36,980 nt of DNA from Cruorifilaria tuberocauda (taxonomy: Eukaryota > Nematoda > Chromadorea > Rhabditida > Onchocercidae), in contig JABVXU010000529.1 in the NCBI GenBank assembly GCA_013365365.1, forward strand, positions 1-36,980. Reading direction: 5' to 3'. Below, in pieces: positions 1 to 10,627 of this stretch. Each line of letters begins with the position of its first letter. Within the stretch, counting starts at the first letter, position 1. The notes beneath the pieces were generated by a model that ran no database searches, was not told the DNA's origin, and saw only the letters and a program-made list of their open reading frames with translations. The position numbers were made by a program, and so were the translations under genes.

Positions 1-268
1 TTTCCATTTAAGCATAATTCAGGAAATGTAGCTATCTAAAAAGCACTGTATTTGGCAACTTCTAAAGAATTTAAAAAAAATTATGAAAATAAACAAAATT
101 CATTTCTGCCTAATTTATTTGATTTCTTTAATGTTTCATTAGAGTTATTAATTTCTTTCATAAATATCGTCGCCATGGAAATTTCACTTTACAATTTGAA
201 TTTCTTCATTGAAATTTGAACAGTTGAATGATTTCACTGATTAAATATTTATCAATGGTACTTCGAAC
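1..268 (+). repeat. Left arm of long inverted repeat
   Basis: Reverse complement of about 2455-2731. The outer 200 bases are almost identical to the other arm; the inner part (about 207-268) aligns after a 25-base gap. It begins at base 1, so it may extend beyond the window. Confidence 0.85.
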
Positions 269-1789
269 ATTAGCAATCCAAGCTGTCAGTAAACAGACAT
301 CAATACGAAGAAGTTAATCGTTTGGTTTTAAATTGTTTGCCATTACTGTCTTTGATAAGCTTACCATTACGGTTTCCACTGAAATTCAAAGTACCGGGCT
401 AGTTTAGGAGAACAGCGCGACAATTATTATTTTGAAATATGATTTAATATTTGATAATAACTTAATTACTAATTAATAATTAAATTAATTAAATCGTAGT
501 TTTTCATCACTTCTTTCAGATTGAAATTACTTTTTCAATCAAATTAATTTTCCTTCTTCTCATTAAACAGAAAAGCATTTAATTTTTTACTCGCAGTTTG
601 TCAAATACAAACAAACAAATAGAATTAATCAAATTTCCAAAGTTTAAAAAATTTGACAAAATAAAGCAATAACATGCAAATCCAGTTTAGGGATAACAAT
701 AGTAATATTATGGAGTGAAATTTGAAATAAACAAATAGAAGTTTTTAATCATTTTTTAAAAATCAACTGGATCTCTGAAGAAAGATAGGATACTTAAAGG
801 AATCAGGTTTGAAGATCAATAGTATATTTATATTCCGACTGAAAAGATCAAGTTTATTCTTAACGAAAACTCATTCTTGGATAATCTTTAACTTTATCTC
901 AAATAAATTTCGACAATCAAAATTCGAGGAAAAAACGAATATTTTAGTCAGCTATTTAGTCGTATATGAAAATCAAGTTTGCAATTCCTGTCTAATTAAT
1001 GCGCATTTTTTGAACTGCAAACCGATTATTAAATTTTCCTGTCAAATATCCGTTATGCTTTATTTCTTTCAAGCTATCAAGAAGAAAACAAAATTAGTTC
1101 ACTAATTCTGAAAGTAAAAACTGCAAATAATTAGCATTTAAGATTAATTAGTAAAAAGTAAAAAGTTGTAAAGAAAAAGAGAAAATAGAAGTAAGTAAGA
1201 AAGAAAAACCAAAAAGCGAAAATGCAAACAATGCTAATTTTTCATTTCTCCTCTCATGCTTATTTATATTTCCGCTTTTTGTTTTTTCTATTTTTTTCAA
1301 TTTTTCCTTTTTACTATTTCTTTTGTTTTCTTTTCTGCTCTCTCATTTTTTGCCTTTCTCTTCTTTTACACAAATAATTAAAAAGTATCAAATGTTAGTA
1401 GCAAAGTTGTTTAAACATGCAAGTAAAAAACAATAAAATGGAAATAAAAAAACAAAAGAAGAAAAGTCTACTAGCTAATTGTATTTTAGAGTGATCAAAT
1501 AGCAAATTTTTTTCAAATAAAACTTCTAATTATTGATTTTTAAGCTTTTTTACCTCTTCCTCCCTCCATGCTGAATTTTATGCAACTTGAAAATTTTCGT
1601 TTTCAAGATATTTCAGCTAAATCTTATATCGTAATCTACAGAAATTTATGGAAGCTAATTGATTCCTTTTAATTATTGAAAGATTTTTTAGTTTCTTTCT
1701 TTGAAATCAGCAAATCTAACAGTACTCGACTAGACTGAATATCGGAAGGGGAAGGGTATAGAAAGTTATTTTTCCTGAAATCATGGAAT
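269..1789. other. AT-rich interior of the element, no gene seen
   Basis: No supportable gene. At 1150-1225 there is an A/G-rich strand followed at 1260-1370 by a T/C-rich strand. The two are loosely complementary (for example aaaaagcgaaaat against tttccgctttttg), so the segment could fold on itself. The short frame at 809-1105 opens at TTG, has no family signature and is not believed. Confidence 0.5.
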
Positions 1790-2212
1790 TTGAGAATCCA
1801 CTTGAGAATTCATATCGGTGAAACACCATATAACTCTTTGGAATGTCTGAAAATTTTCTCTCAATTATCAAATTTGAAAAGACATATGAAGATTCGTATG
1901 GACGGAAAACCGCACGACTGTCCGGAATGCGGAAATAGTTTCTCTAAATTATCGGATCTGAAAGCTAATATGATGATGATTCATAAAGATATAAAGCCAT
2001 ACAATTGTTCAAAATGCAAGAAAAGTTTCTCGTACTTACCAAATTTAAAAAGACATCTGAAGATTCATTCTAGTGAAATGTCGTACAGTTGTTCAATATT
2101 CGGGAAAAGTTTCTTCCATAAGCATCATTTAAAAGAACACATAAATATTCATTACAGGTTTATTTTCAATTATCCTATCCGTAACAAATTTTCTCATAGC
2201 AATAAATTTTGA
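1790..2212 (+). pseudogene. Degenerate C2H2 zinc-finger array
   Basis: An open frame of about 140 codons reads as a tandem Krueppel-type zinc-finger array with finger spacing and linkers (IGETPY, DIKPYN) still visible. A partial upstream helix ends in HLRIH. Finger 1 lacks the first Cys and the last His. Finger 2 (CPECGNSFSKL) has Asn in place of the first His. Finger 3 (CSKCKKSFSYLPNL, then HLKIH) is fully intact. Finger 4 has Phe for the second Cys but keeps both His. There is no in-frame ATG at the start (the frame opens at TTG) and no visible upstream exon, so this is most likely a captured and decaying fragment of a zinc-finger gene. It sits inside the inverted-repeat element, and its parent is not in the window. 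Confidence 0.7.
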
Positions 2213-2454
2213 TATCATATAAGAAGTGTCATAGTAAGATAATAGCTAAGTAATAGCTAACATTATTTAAGCTGAAATACAGGTTGCTATTTCTGCAGAC
2301 TGTTTCTTCATTTCGTCAAATGAATTCTTGGAATTTAACTATTCATCCTTAATTTCTATCATCTTTTTTGTCATCTATTACTGTTATCATTCCTAATATT
2401 TAACTTATCCATTTTATGTATGATAAAATTTTTGATATTCAAAACGAAATACTG
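2213..2454. other. Element interior right of the zinc fingers
   Basis: AT-rich, without coding sense. It continues from the zinc-finger relic to the inner edge of the right inverted-repeat arm. Confidence 0.5.
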
Positions 2455-2731
2455 ATAAACACTGAACCAGTGAAATCATTTAACTTATCAAATTTCAATG
2501 AAGAAGTTTAAAGTTAATTTATTGAATCGTTAAGATTGTAAAGTGAAATTTCCATGGCGACGATATTTATGAAAGAAATTAATAACTCTAATGAAATATT
2601 AAAGAAATCAAATAAATTAGGCAGAAATGAATTTTGTTTATTTTCATAATTTTTTTTTAAATTCTTTAGAAGTTGCCAAATACAGTACTTTTTAGATAGC
2701 TACATTTCCTGAATTATGCTTAAATGGAAAT
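2455..2731 (-). repeat. Right arm of long inverted repeat
   Basis: Reverse complement of 1-268. The outer 190 bases (2540-2731) differ from the left arm at only about three positions. The outer limit cannot be fixed because the partner arm is cut by the window start. Confidence 0.85.
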
Positions 2732-2980
2732 TTCTCACATCAAATCAATTCGAATTAAAAAATTGAATTTCTCGATCTGCTTAGTTTGATCTACACAATA
2801 TACTAAAAAGATATGTTACTAAATCTTAGAAATAAGCTTGAGATATCTTTAAAATTACAAAATGAAAATTAATAAAGCTGAACTACATGCTACTTTAATA
2901 CAAAATACTTATTGGAAAGAAATCAATTCCGAATTTATTTCCGGTTTTTCTTATTCAGAAATTCGTAAATTCATTTTCAT

Positions 2981-5900
2981 TTATTGATCGTCGAGCCATC
3001 CACGTGCTCGATCGATTCCTTTTTTCCACTGACGCATCATCCGTTGGCGCTGATCGTCACTTATATTCGGTTTTTGAACGATAATACCATCCTCTTCGTG
3101 ATATTCTACAACTTCTTCAAAGCTGAAAATTGCATTTGAATATTACGAATGAACTTTGAATCGTGATAACACCTGAGTGAACTTTGAATCGAGAAAACAC
3201 CTGAGTTATTCATGATTATAAGCTTTTTTAAGAGCCTTGCATTTCATCTATTATGGAAAAACCTGATAATCTTAGCACCAATAGCAGCCACCAATGCAGC
3301 ACCCCAACAAGAAGCTTCAGTATTGGATGATTTTATCACTTCTATCCCAATGATATCACTTAGCAGTTGCAGGAACAATGAATTGACTGTCATACCACCG
3401 TCAACCTGAAATTTACAAATTTCGAAAGAAAATATTCCGTTTTTCTCTTCCGCAAAATGGATTTCAATCACCAGAAATAACAAACCTTGAGAACTTTGAC
3501 CTTCTGATTATCAGACATATCAGCGCAACTGGCCCCAATCATTTCTGCGGTCTGAAAACAAACAGCTTCAAGAACCGCTCGAATGACGTGTTCTCTCTTG
3601 GTAGTTTGGACAAGTCCGCACAGAGCGCCACGTGCTGTTGAATCCCAGTACGGAGTATAAAGACCGGTGAAACAGGGAACGAATACAATGCCATCCGTTC
3701 CGGATATAGATCTTGCAGCTGGTTCCACTTCCGAAGCACTCTGGAAAGTTCAACAAAGTTTTCCAATAAATTAGAACTTTTTCATATTATGGATTAATAC
3801 AAAAGCATAAGTTAACACTTACTTTGATAAGCTGTAAATTATCGCGAAGGAATCGAATTGCATTTCCGCCAATTGAACCGGAACCTTCCAGTGCGTAACA
3901 AACTTTTCCTTCCGGACCAAGCTAAGAGAAAGAAAAAATTCTTTATTCCCTTAATTTTAGTTATCCTTAACGTAAACACAATCAACACAATTGTGCAATT
4001 ACTTGATAAGCCACTGTTGTTATCATGCCACTTCTGCTGATAATCACATCACTGCCAATGTTGGTAAGCATGAATGTACCTGTACCATAGGTACATTTTG
4101 TTTCACCAGGCTCGAAGCAGTATTCACCGAACATAGCTGCTTGTTGATCACCCAAGCAACCTGACATTGGTATTCCTTTCAGGAGACCTAAATTATAGAA
4201 ATAATTCAAAACCTTTTCGCACAGATCAAATCAGATCTGATTTTTTCGCTATTTTAAATAATTAAAATTACTTGTAAAATTATCATACAACAATTTCAAA
4301 CTGTTTCCAAGTGTGGAATTTCAAAAACTCTCATTTACGTCTTCATGAAGTTTTATCGGAAAAATTATCGAGACCGAAGTTTATTGTAGCGTATATTTCG
4401 GCCGAAGAACGAATTTCCGGCAGGATGCTCATGGGAATTTCGAAGAAATCACACAGTTCTTGGGACCATTTTAATGTCCGTATTGACATTAACAAAGTTC
4501 TGCTGGCATTCGTGACATCAGTGATGTGTTTTCCAGTCAACTTGTAAATTAGCCATGAATTCACAGTACCAAACATTAACCTTCCTTAATATTAATCTTA
4601 AATTAAAAAAATTCTTATTGCAATCATTTCAGATTTCACATTTTGCCGTGAAATGGTTAAATTTTTCCCATGATAAACTTTAAATTGCTGGAGAAATATC
4701 GTTGAAATATGACAGTTCCATGACGTCACCGGATGATTAATGCTTCAAAGTTGTTGTCATGCTGTTATTTGATAATGGATCATATTTTTTGACTCTTTTA
4801 ACTCAAATGATAATTACTTTTAATTTAAAGAACTCAATTTAACTCTTAATAATATCTCTCTCTACAACTGGTCAAATATGCAACAGAAAATAAAAAAGAC
4901 TAAGAAATGTCATATTATCTTTAATTTAATCTACAAAAGTAAGCTGAAATACTTCTTCTTTTTGGTATGAAAACCTAACTAACTAAATTTTCTTTTCTTT
5001 TAAAATTAACTTTGCAAAAGTAAGTTTGGTACCTTGCACCAAAGCATTTTTAGCCTCATCAACATTATCCAGAAGCCAACGGATTTTCAGGGCGCTAAAG
5101 TAAGAATAAATTGGAAGGCCCGTTATTTCTCTAAATTGATCTTTAGATCTGAAATGTGAAAAGCATATTTAAGAGAAGTATAGCTTATAAAAAAGTTTTA
5201 GAAATTTGCTTTTTTTTTATTTTCGATAAACGATACAGGCTGAATGTAATTTTGAAACTGTGCGTTGGAATGTATTTTTTGTTTTCGAAAAGTAACTGCC
5301 GGAAAATCCGAAGGATTCATGAAAACTTTAATTCTTTTAAATTATAAAATAATTCCCCTCAATCGTTAAACTAATAATTTCCATAATTTGCAATAAGTTT
5401 CAGGTCATACTTATGAATCATATCGAAATATTTTGTAAACCTCAATCATAAATTTTATTTGACCGGACATTATCTTAAATCTTCTCTTTACAAATATTCC
5501 GATTTCTTCTTTTTACAATGTATTAATGGTTTTCAGCTGTAAACAATCTCATCTTGATAAATCTCCGCCTATTGGTACTTCACTATAAAAGACCAGGATA
5601 CCAATTAGGGAGATTTTTGACCTTTTGACCTGTTCTTACTTCTCAACTAAACCAAATTTATTCCAAATTGTTGTTGTAATTTCCATCTTTATCAATTAAA
5701 TGATACCTTGGCCTGTCCTTCAACTAACATCACAACAAACGAGGAATTGTCCCACTAACCTAAGGAACAAACTCGTAACAAATAAATAAGTTATCTGATT
5801 TCACGACAGTAACAAAGTTTTTTAGCAAATTGACAGAAAATTTCTCACAACTTTACTTATCATTACCGTTTTTACTATACGTAGTTACGTAGTTATAAGG

Positions 5901-6732
5901 ACTAAAATATTTATTCCATAACAAAATTCAAGTGACGGAGTTTAAGTCAGGAAACTTACTTGTTACTTGTTTTTTCAGTAAATAAATGAACGAGATCTGT
6001 TGTTCGATCGTCAAGCCAACAAATGGCATTGTAAAGAGCCTTACCTGTTTGACTGTCCCATAAAATTGTTGTTTCTAAAAATCCCATCGCTTTGATTATT
6101 TTCAGTGAGCTTTTTTTCGAATATTTCTCTTTAAATAAGTAAGTTATATAAGTAAAGTAAATATTGATGACTGCAGTATTTAAACAAGTAATTCTTTTTC
6201 CATTTGAATTAAAGTTTAGGATTGATTAGTTTGACATATAACCTCTCTGATTGCAGATCCCAATTGCCTTTATGTCATCAATATCGAAACCTTCCTTTAC
6301 AAGTATGTCACAGCTCTCGTCAATACATTTTATTGTTGTATTAATTATCTCTTCAGGATCAAGTTCAACCCATCCTGGATGTGGGAAAAATTGTTTAATT
6401 TCGATCTGAAATGCTTATCACTTCAAATCGTCATATCCTTATTAAATCATTATGTTATGGTACCTCCGTCCACTTTTGTCAGAGGTACTAACAAAAATAA
6501 TTAAATGAAATTAGTTATTGTGTTTCACGTATCTACGTATTTCATGTCCAGACAGCACTGAAGGAATTTACTTCATTATTTTTAGGATTATTTCAATTAT
6601 ATGATTTAAAAAAAGAAATTAAAATACCTGATGGATAGCGAGGATTTTCCGGGGATTCAATTGGTAGATAATGAATCGAGTAGACGAAGTGCTCTGATCG
6701 ATTGCACCAATAAGCTTATTTTTATCTTCCAT
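2981..6732 (-). CDS. GK: Glycerol kinase, ten exons, complete
   Basis: ATP-dependent glycerol kinase (FGGY family), converting glycerol to sn-glycerol 3-phosphate in the cytosol. Exons, in reading order: 6732-6628, 6405-6243, 6074-5960, 5148-5033, 4584-4375, 4187-4003, 3921-3823, 3740-3486, 3405-3263, 3122-2981. All phases join to give 510 aa, normal for the family, ending WLDDQ-stop. Visible landmarks: N-terminal phosphate loop [12 protein letters not shown] (residues 9-20); NQRE (87-90) and Trp109 of glycerol binding; Tyr144 in [10 protein letters not shown], the FGGY signature 1 site; GCLGDQQAA with Asp250; YGTGTF; SARG-like TARGALCGL with signature 2 near 365-385; VDGGMTVN (417-424). The usual Gly of DQGT is Ser here. 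The intron between exons 5 and 6 has a weak GTCTCG donor, but without that splice the frame meets TGA and the linker fits no homologue. The gene is divergent from hse-5; no operon partner is seen. Confidence 0.95.
3151..3206. repeat. 28-bp tandem duplication in a glycerol kinase intron
   Basis: Two adjacent 28-base copies (3151-3178 and 3179-3206), each starting gaactttgaatcg and ending acacctgagt, differ at about three positions. They lie in the last intron of the glycerol kinase gene. Confidence 0.8.
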
Positions 6733-8779
6733 TAGTTTAGCTCACTGATTTTGACGAAGTGTTTTTGTTAAATAAAATCAAAGAAAACTTCATATTATTA
6801 AGAAATTAATGTGAGGCAAAATAATAAATACTTTATATTGAATGTAAAACAAGAATGCGAAAACAAGCTAAGCGAGCTTTTCAATGAATGTCAATAAATT
6901 TGAAACTTCCAAAGATTAAAATTGATTGGTTAAGGTAAACAAAGGCATTGCGGTATAAAGAAGTTCATTTCTCGAAATCAAATTTCGAAAAAAAAAGAGC
7001 TTAATCCTGAAATATCCACGAAATTATGTTAATGAATCCTCATTTCCGTTATTGCTCTAAAGTCTGTTGCTACTAATCAACACTTCTGATTTGTTTCATT
7101 TTAGTAAAATGCTTCTTCTACAAATTCACCACTGAAATCCACGTCGGAGATATTTTTTTCGACGTTGTGTATTCATTTCAATTGATTGATATCTACAATC
7201 TAGTCTCGCTTTTCTGAAATTGCGATAATACGCTCATTTCTAATTTTTGATCTCTTCAATTGATGATAATAAATTTTTTTTTTTGTTTACGCAAAAAGCT
7301 CAGAAGTTAAGTGATAATCTTTGGCTGAAAAAGGATGTATAAGAATTAAAATTCTGATCAATTAATAAATTTATTGATTGTAAATGCAACAAGTCATAGT
7401 TGCAAATCTATTTTTATTAAATTTAAAATTTATATATTGAAGTTGTTACGCTGATCCTCCAAATTTATGCAGTATACACTACTTTGCTGAGAAAGATGAT
7501 GCGTGAAATTATCACAGTTTAATCTGATTCTTCTAAAGAAAATGCTAACGATTCAAATCCGTTGTCTTACGGTTCCGTAACAGCCTGAATTGATATTCTA
7601 GGTGAATCTAATAAATAATGAAATATATGTCGAAAATCTGAAATAACCTTAAAATATAAAAAGGTTTAAATAATCAACGTATCTTAATGTTGTTGTTTGT
7701 GTTTTAGAAATTGCATATTCTCAATCATCTGATGAGTATGCTTTGTTTATTTTCTTCATTCACGATTCATTGCTCATTATCATTTTCATGGATAAAATGA
7801 TCTTGTGTTTTCATCTTTCAAATGATAGATAATCCCATTTCTTAACTCACCATTAGTTTCATGGACAAATTTATCTATTTGCAGTATATTTCTTATGAAC
7901 AGTATTCACTGAACCTCCTTAAAAGGAGTATTTACTAGTTTACTTATCAAAGGAGTATTTTTGTAGCTGAAATTACTATTCTGAAATAAAATAGTCTTAC
8001 GATCTATACTCATCTGAATTGATATCTCAACAAGTAGTCTTAAATTATTTTTCGAATTACGGTGAAGAAGAATAATCAAGTAATCATTCCTACTCTTGAT
8101 AATTTCTGATAATTTCATTACACTGTTAAGAATGAATAGAACTCTCTCCCTCGAATAATCAACTCTTCATTACAATTTGACTGTATCTTATAGCATCAAA
8201 TCAAAGAATTACCAAAACGAAATATTTCACAATACCTATCCGTAAACTGTCGTTTGAGCAACTGATCATTTCTCGTCATCAGTCACTAATGATGAGAAAT
8301 TTTAAATTTGATTTTGCTTTAACGTTCAAGCGGCAAATTGAAGCTTCCATAGCAACGCATTTTATTACTATGGTAATGAGATTTACAAGAAAATTTGTTA
8401 AAATTAAAACGTTAAACCAATTATTTAAAAATGTCAAATAAATTAGAACAAACGAGCACTCATTATCGTTTTCATCAGTTCTTTTCAAATTCACGATCTC
8501 TTTTCGATTCTTTTATTTTCACTTAAAGAAATTTTCTCTCTCTTCAATTCTTTCAATGCAAATAGCTAATATGCTTTTATAAATGTTCATCTTCAGTAAC
8601 AATATTTTCTCATTTTTCTTTGAAATGAGGGATTTCTAATTTTAAATTAGAAATTAAAACTAAAATTTTTACTATTAAGGAAATACCGTTTATTTAATTT
8701 ACCTTTTTTGTTTACTTAATTTATTTTTTTTTTTTGATATCATAAAGTTCATAAGTATAAATATATAAATACATGATAC
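6733..8779. other. Intergenic, no gene seen
   Basis: AT-rich spacer upstream of the glycerol kinase start. It should hold that gene's promoter, but no element can be named. Short frames on both strands (for example minus 7906-8118 and 8279-8494) have no family signature and AT-driven composition. A 23-base palindrome (atttctaattt, t, aaattagaaat) lies at 8632-8654. Confidence 0.5.
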
Positions 8780-8998
8780 TCATAAAGTATTGTTGATAGC
8801 AGTGATACAGTTACACATATTTGTAATAATTTAGGTAAAAAAAAAAGAACGTAATACTTGGAAGAAAACTTTTGAAGGCCAAATCGTAAATCAGTTCATG
8901 CATACATATATCAACGTCTCTCCTATTCTTCCATGCAATCAGCTCTCGAATTGGTAGTATCAGTGTTACTATCACTGTTATCAACAATACTTTATGAC
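8780..8998. repeat. Imperfect inverted repeat, 35-bp arms
   Basis: The strand at 8780-8815 (cataaagtattgttgatagc and on) recurs as a reverse complement at about 8962-8998 with a few mismatches and a small gap. About 146 bases separate the arms. It could be a small MITE remnant or a foldback. The minus-strand hydrophobic frame at 8811-9047 is largely made from this repeat. Confidence 0.65.
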
Positions 8999-10627
8999 CT
9001 TTGTACAGATATGAAATCGTCACTGTAGGCATTTTCAGAAGTGTCAATTATTCTTCCATTTCTTTACTGCAACTCACTTCACTATCCCATTCATTTAAAT
9101 TCAATTTAAAACTAAAATTTTCAATTTAAATTAAATTTTGCTAAACAAAATGAATTTTAAATATTAAATGATTAACAATCTTAATAATTTAATTCTAATA
9201 ATTCAAATAACATAATTGTATTGAATATCAAATTTTATCATATCTTATCATAACGTTCTATTTTGAGTTGTCCTTAGGATAGATAAGACTTGATATTGAA
9301 TAACCGAACAATTTTTAGCGTTTTCTTTAATCTTTGTACTAATTTTTCCTAACTCTCTTAATACAATAAAAAAAAATTACGCATGATATTGTTATTCCTT
9401 TTTACTTACGTCACTAGACTGCTAATTTTATCAACTTATTTTATTAAAAACTCAATTCAAAGCAATAATAATACTTATAACTTAGATTAGCTCATTTAGC
9501 TCAATTGTTACGTCGAGATTTTGCTAAAAAAATGAATTTTGAACATTAAATGATTAAAAATAACCATTTTGAGCTATTCTTAAAATGCTTAATGAAAGAT
9601 TATTACAAATCATATCAATTCAACTTTCTTTTAGTTGAATTCGATACTTTTCCAAACAGAAACGCATTTAATTTTCCATTGATAATCTATAAACGAAGCA
9701 TCTAATAGAGATAAAAATCTTTATCAACAATTGATAACATTAAAATTGAATGCTATCTTATCATATCATTTAGACTGATAAAGAAAGAAGGAATTAAGTG
9801 TTCAAATCATGCAAATGCTTTGCAGCATGTTCAAATCATACAAATGTAAAATTAATCACGCAAATCTTACTAATTGTAATGATATTGTTTTTCAATAAAT
9901 CACTAATTAATTAACGGTTTACAATAAATCATTAATTAATGAACAGTTTATGACGTAAACCATCTGCTCGATAATGGTTTCCATGTAGAATAAAGGTTTT
10001 CGTTGCGGTCCTGCGTTATTTTTGGATTTGCTCCTTTCATTATTTTTGTTCCATTTTTTTGCTTAATTTTAAGAAGGTCACAGTCAAAGGTCATTAGAAA
10101 CGACCAATATGGCGGGTGTGTTATGGTTAAATGTTATGGTAAAAGCTATAAGCTATAATAGCAAAAACGATCCAATTTTCAAGTTCGGTATTATTACGGT
10201 TTGACAAATTGTTGAATGTAATATTTTATATATATTAGATTTTCCTTTTTTGTTCATTAAATTGAAAGATATTCAAATTGAGAAAGTTTTGCTGATTGCA
10301 TTTAATTAGTTTTCAAATTAGTTAATTCTGATTAATTCTTCTTGATAATGGTTTTTGTGTAGCTTTGATTGTGAAGTTAGTTGATTAAGTGATCGGATAA
10401 TAATGTCGATGTGTTGTTTTCTTTGTTTTGTTCACCTTTATTGTTCATTTTTTCCGTATCATAATTTAGAAGCATGCAATAGTTAAGTTAATTCGATTTC
10501 ATCGTTCAATTAAATAAAGGAATGTTTTTTAGTAAAGAACATCAGATAAATTTTCGATAGAAATGGGATAACCTGATGGATACAGGATATTCCTGACGTT
10601 AGCGGTGGTACTTAACGAACAACTGCT
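8999..10627. other. Intergenic upstream of hse-5, short direct repeats
   Basis: No gene seen. Diverged direct repeats are present: a 45-base unit containing ttttgctaaa and atgaatttt at about 9137-9180 and 9521-9565; a 20-base unit at 9798-9817 and 9828-9847 (gttcaaatcatgcaaatg type); and a 29-base unit at about 9892-9920 and 9922-9950 (caataaatcactaattaa type). The region should contain the hse-5 promoter. Confidence 0.5.

Larger units (their letters stand above)
1..2731. mobile_element. Inverted-repeat-bounded element carrying a zinc-finger relic
   Basis: Bases 1 to about 200 match the reverse complement of 2731 back to about 2540 with only a few differences (C/T at 44, one A in an A-run, G/A near 131). 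The match then continues, more diverged and with a gap of about 25 bases, to about 268 and 2455. The two arms therefore enclose about 2.2 kb. The left arm starts at the window edge, so the true outer end and any target-site duplication are out of view. The interior is AT-rich and holds a broken C2H2 zinc-finger reading frame (1790-2212). No transposase is recognisable. This fits a non-autonomous DNA transposon or foldback element, or an inverted segmental duplication flanking a zinc-finger gene fragment. The near identity of the outer arms suggests recent origin or gene conversion. Confidence 0.7.

Noticed and set aside
809..1105. Plus-strand frame of 98 codons in the inverted-repeat element
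   Set aside because: TTG start, AT-driven composition, no domain; not a transposase.
4191..4374. Glycerol kinase as a pseudogene because exon 5 runs into TGA
   Set aside because: A GT donor (GTCTCG) before the stop joins in phase and gives the family-length linker to [12 protein letters not shown]; all other exons are intact.
8632..8654. 23-base palindrome in the spacer
   Set aside because: Made of A/T runs; such palindromes are expected at this composition.
8811..9047. Minus-strand hydrophobic frame of 78 codons
   Set aside because: It is built over an inverted repeat and low-complexity T-runs, with no family signature.
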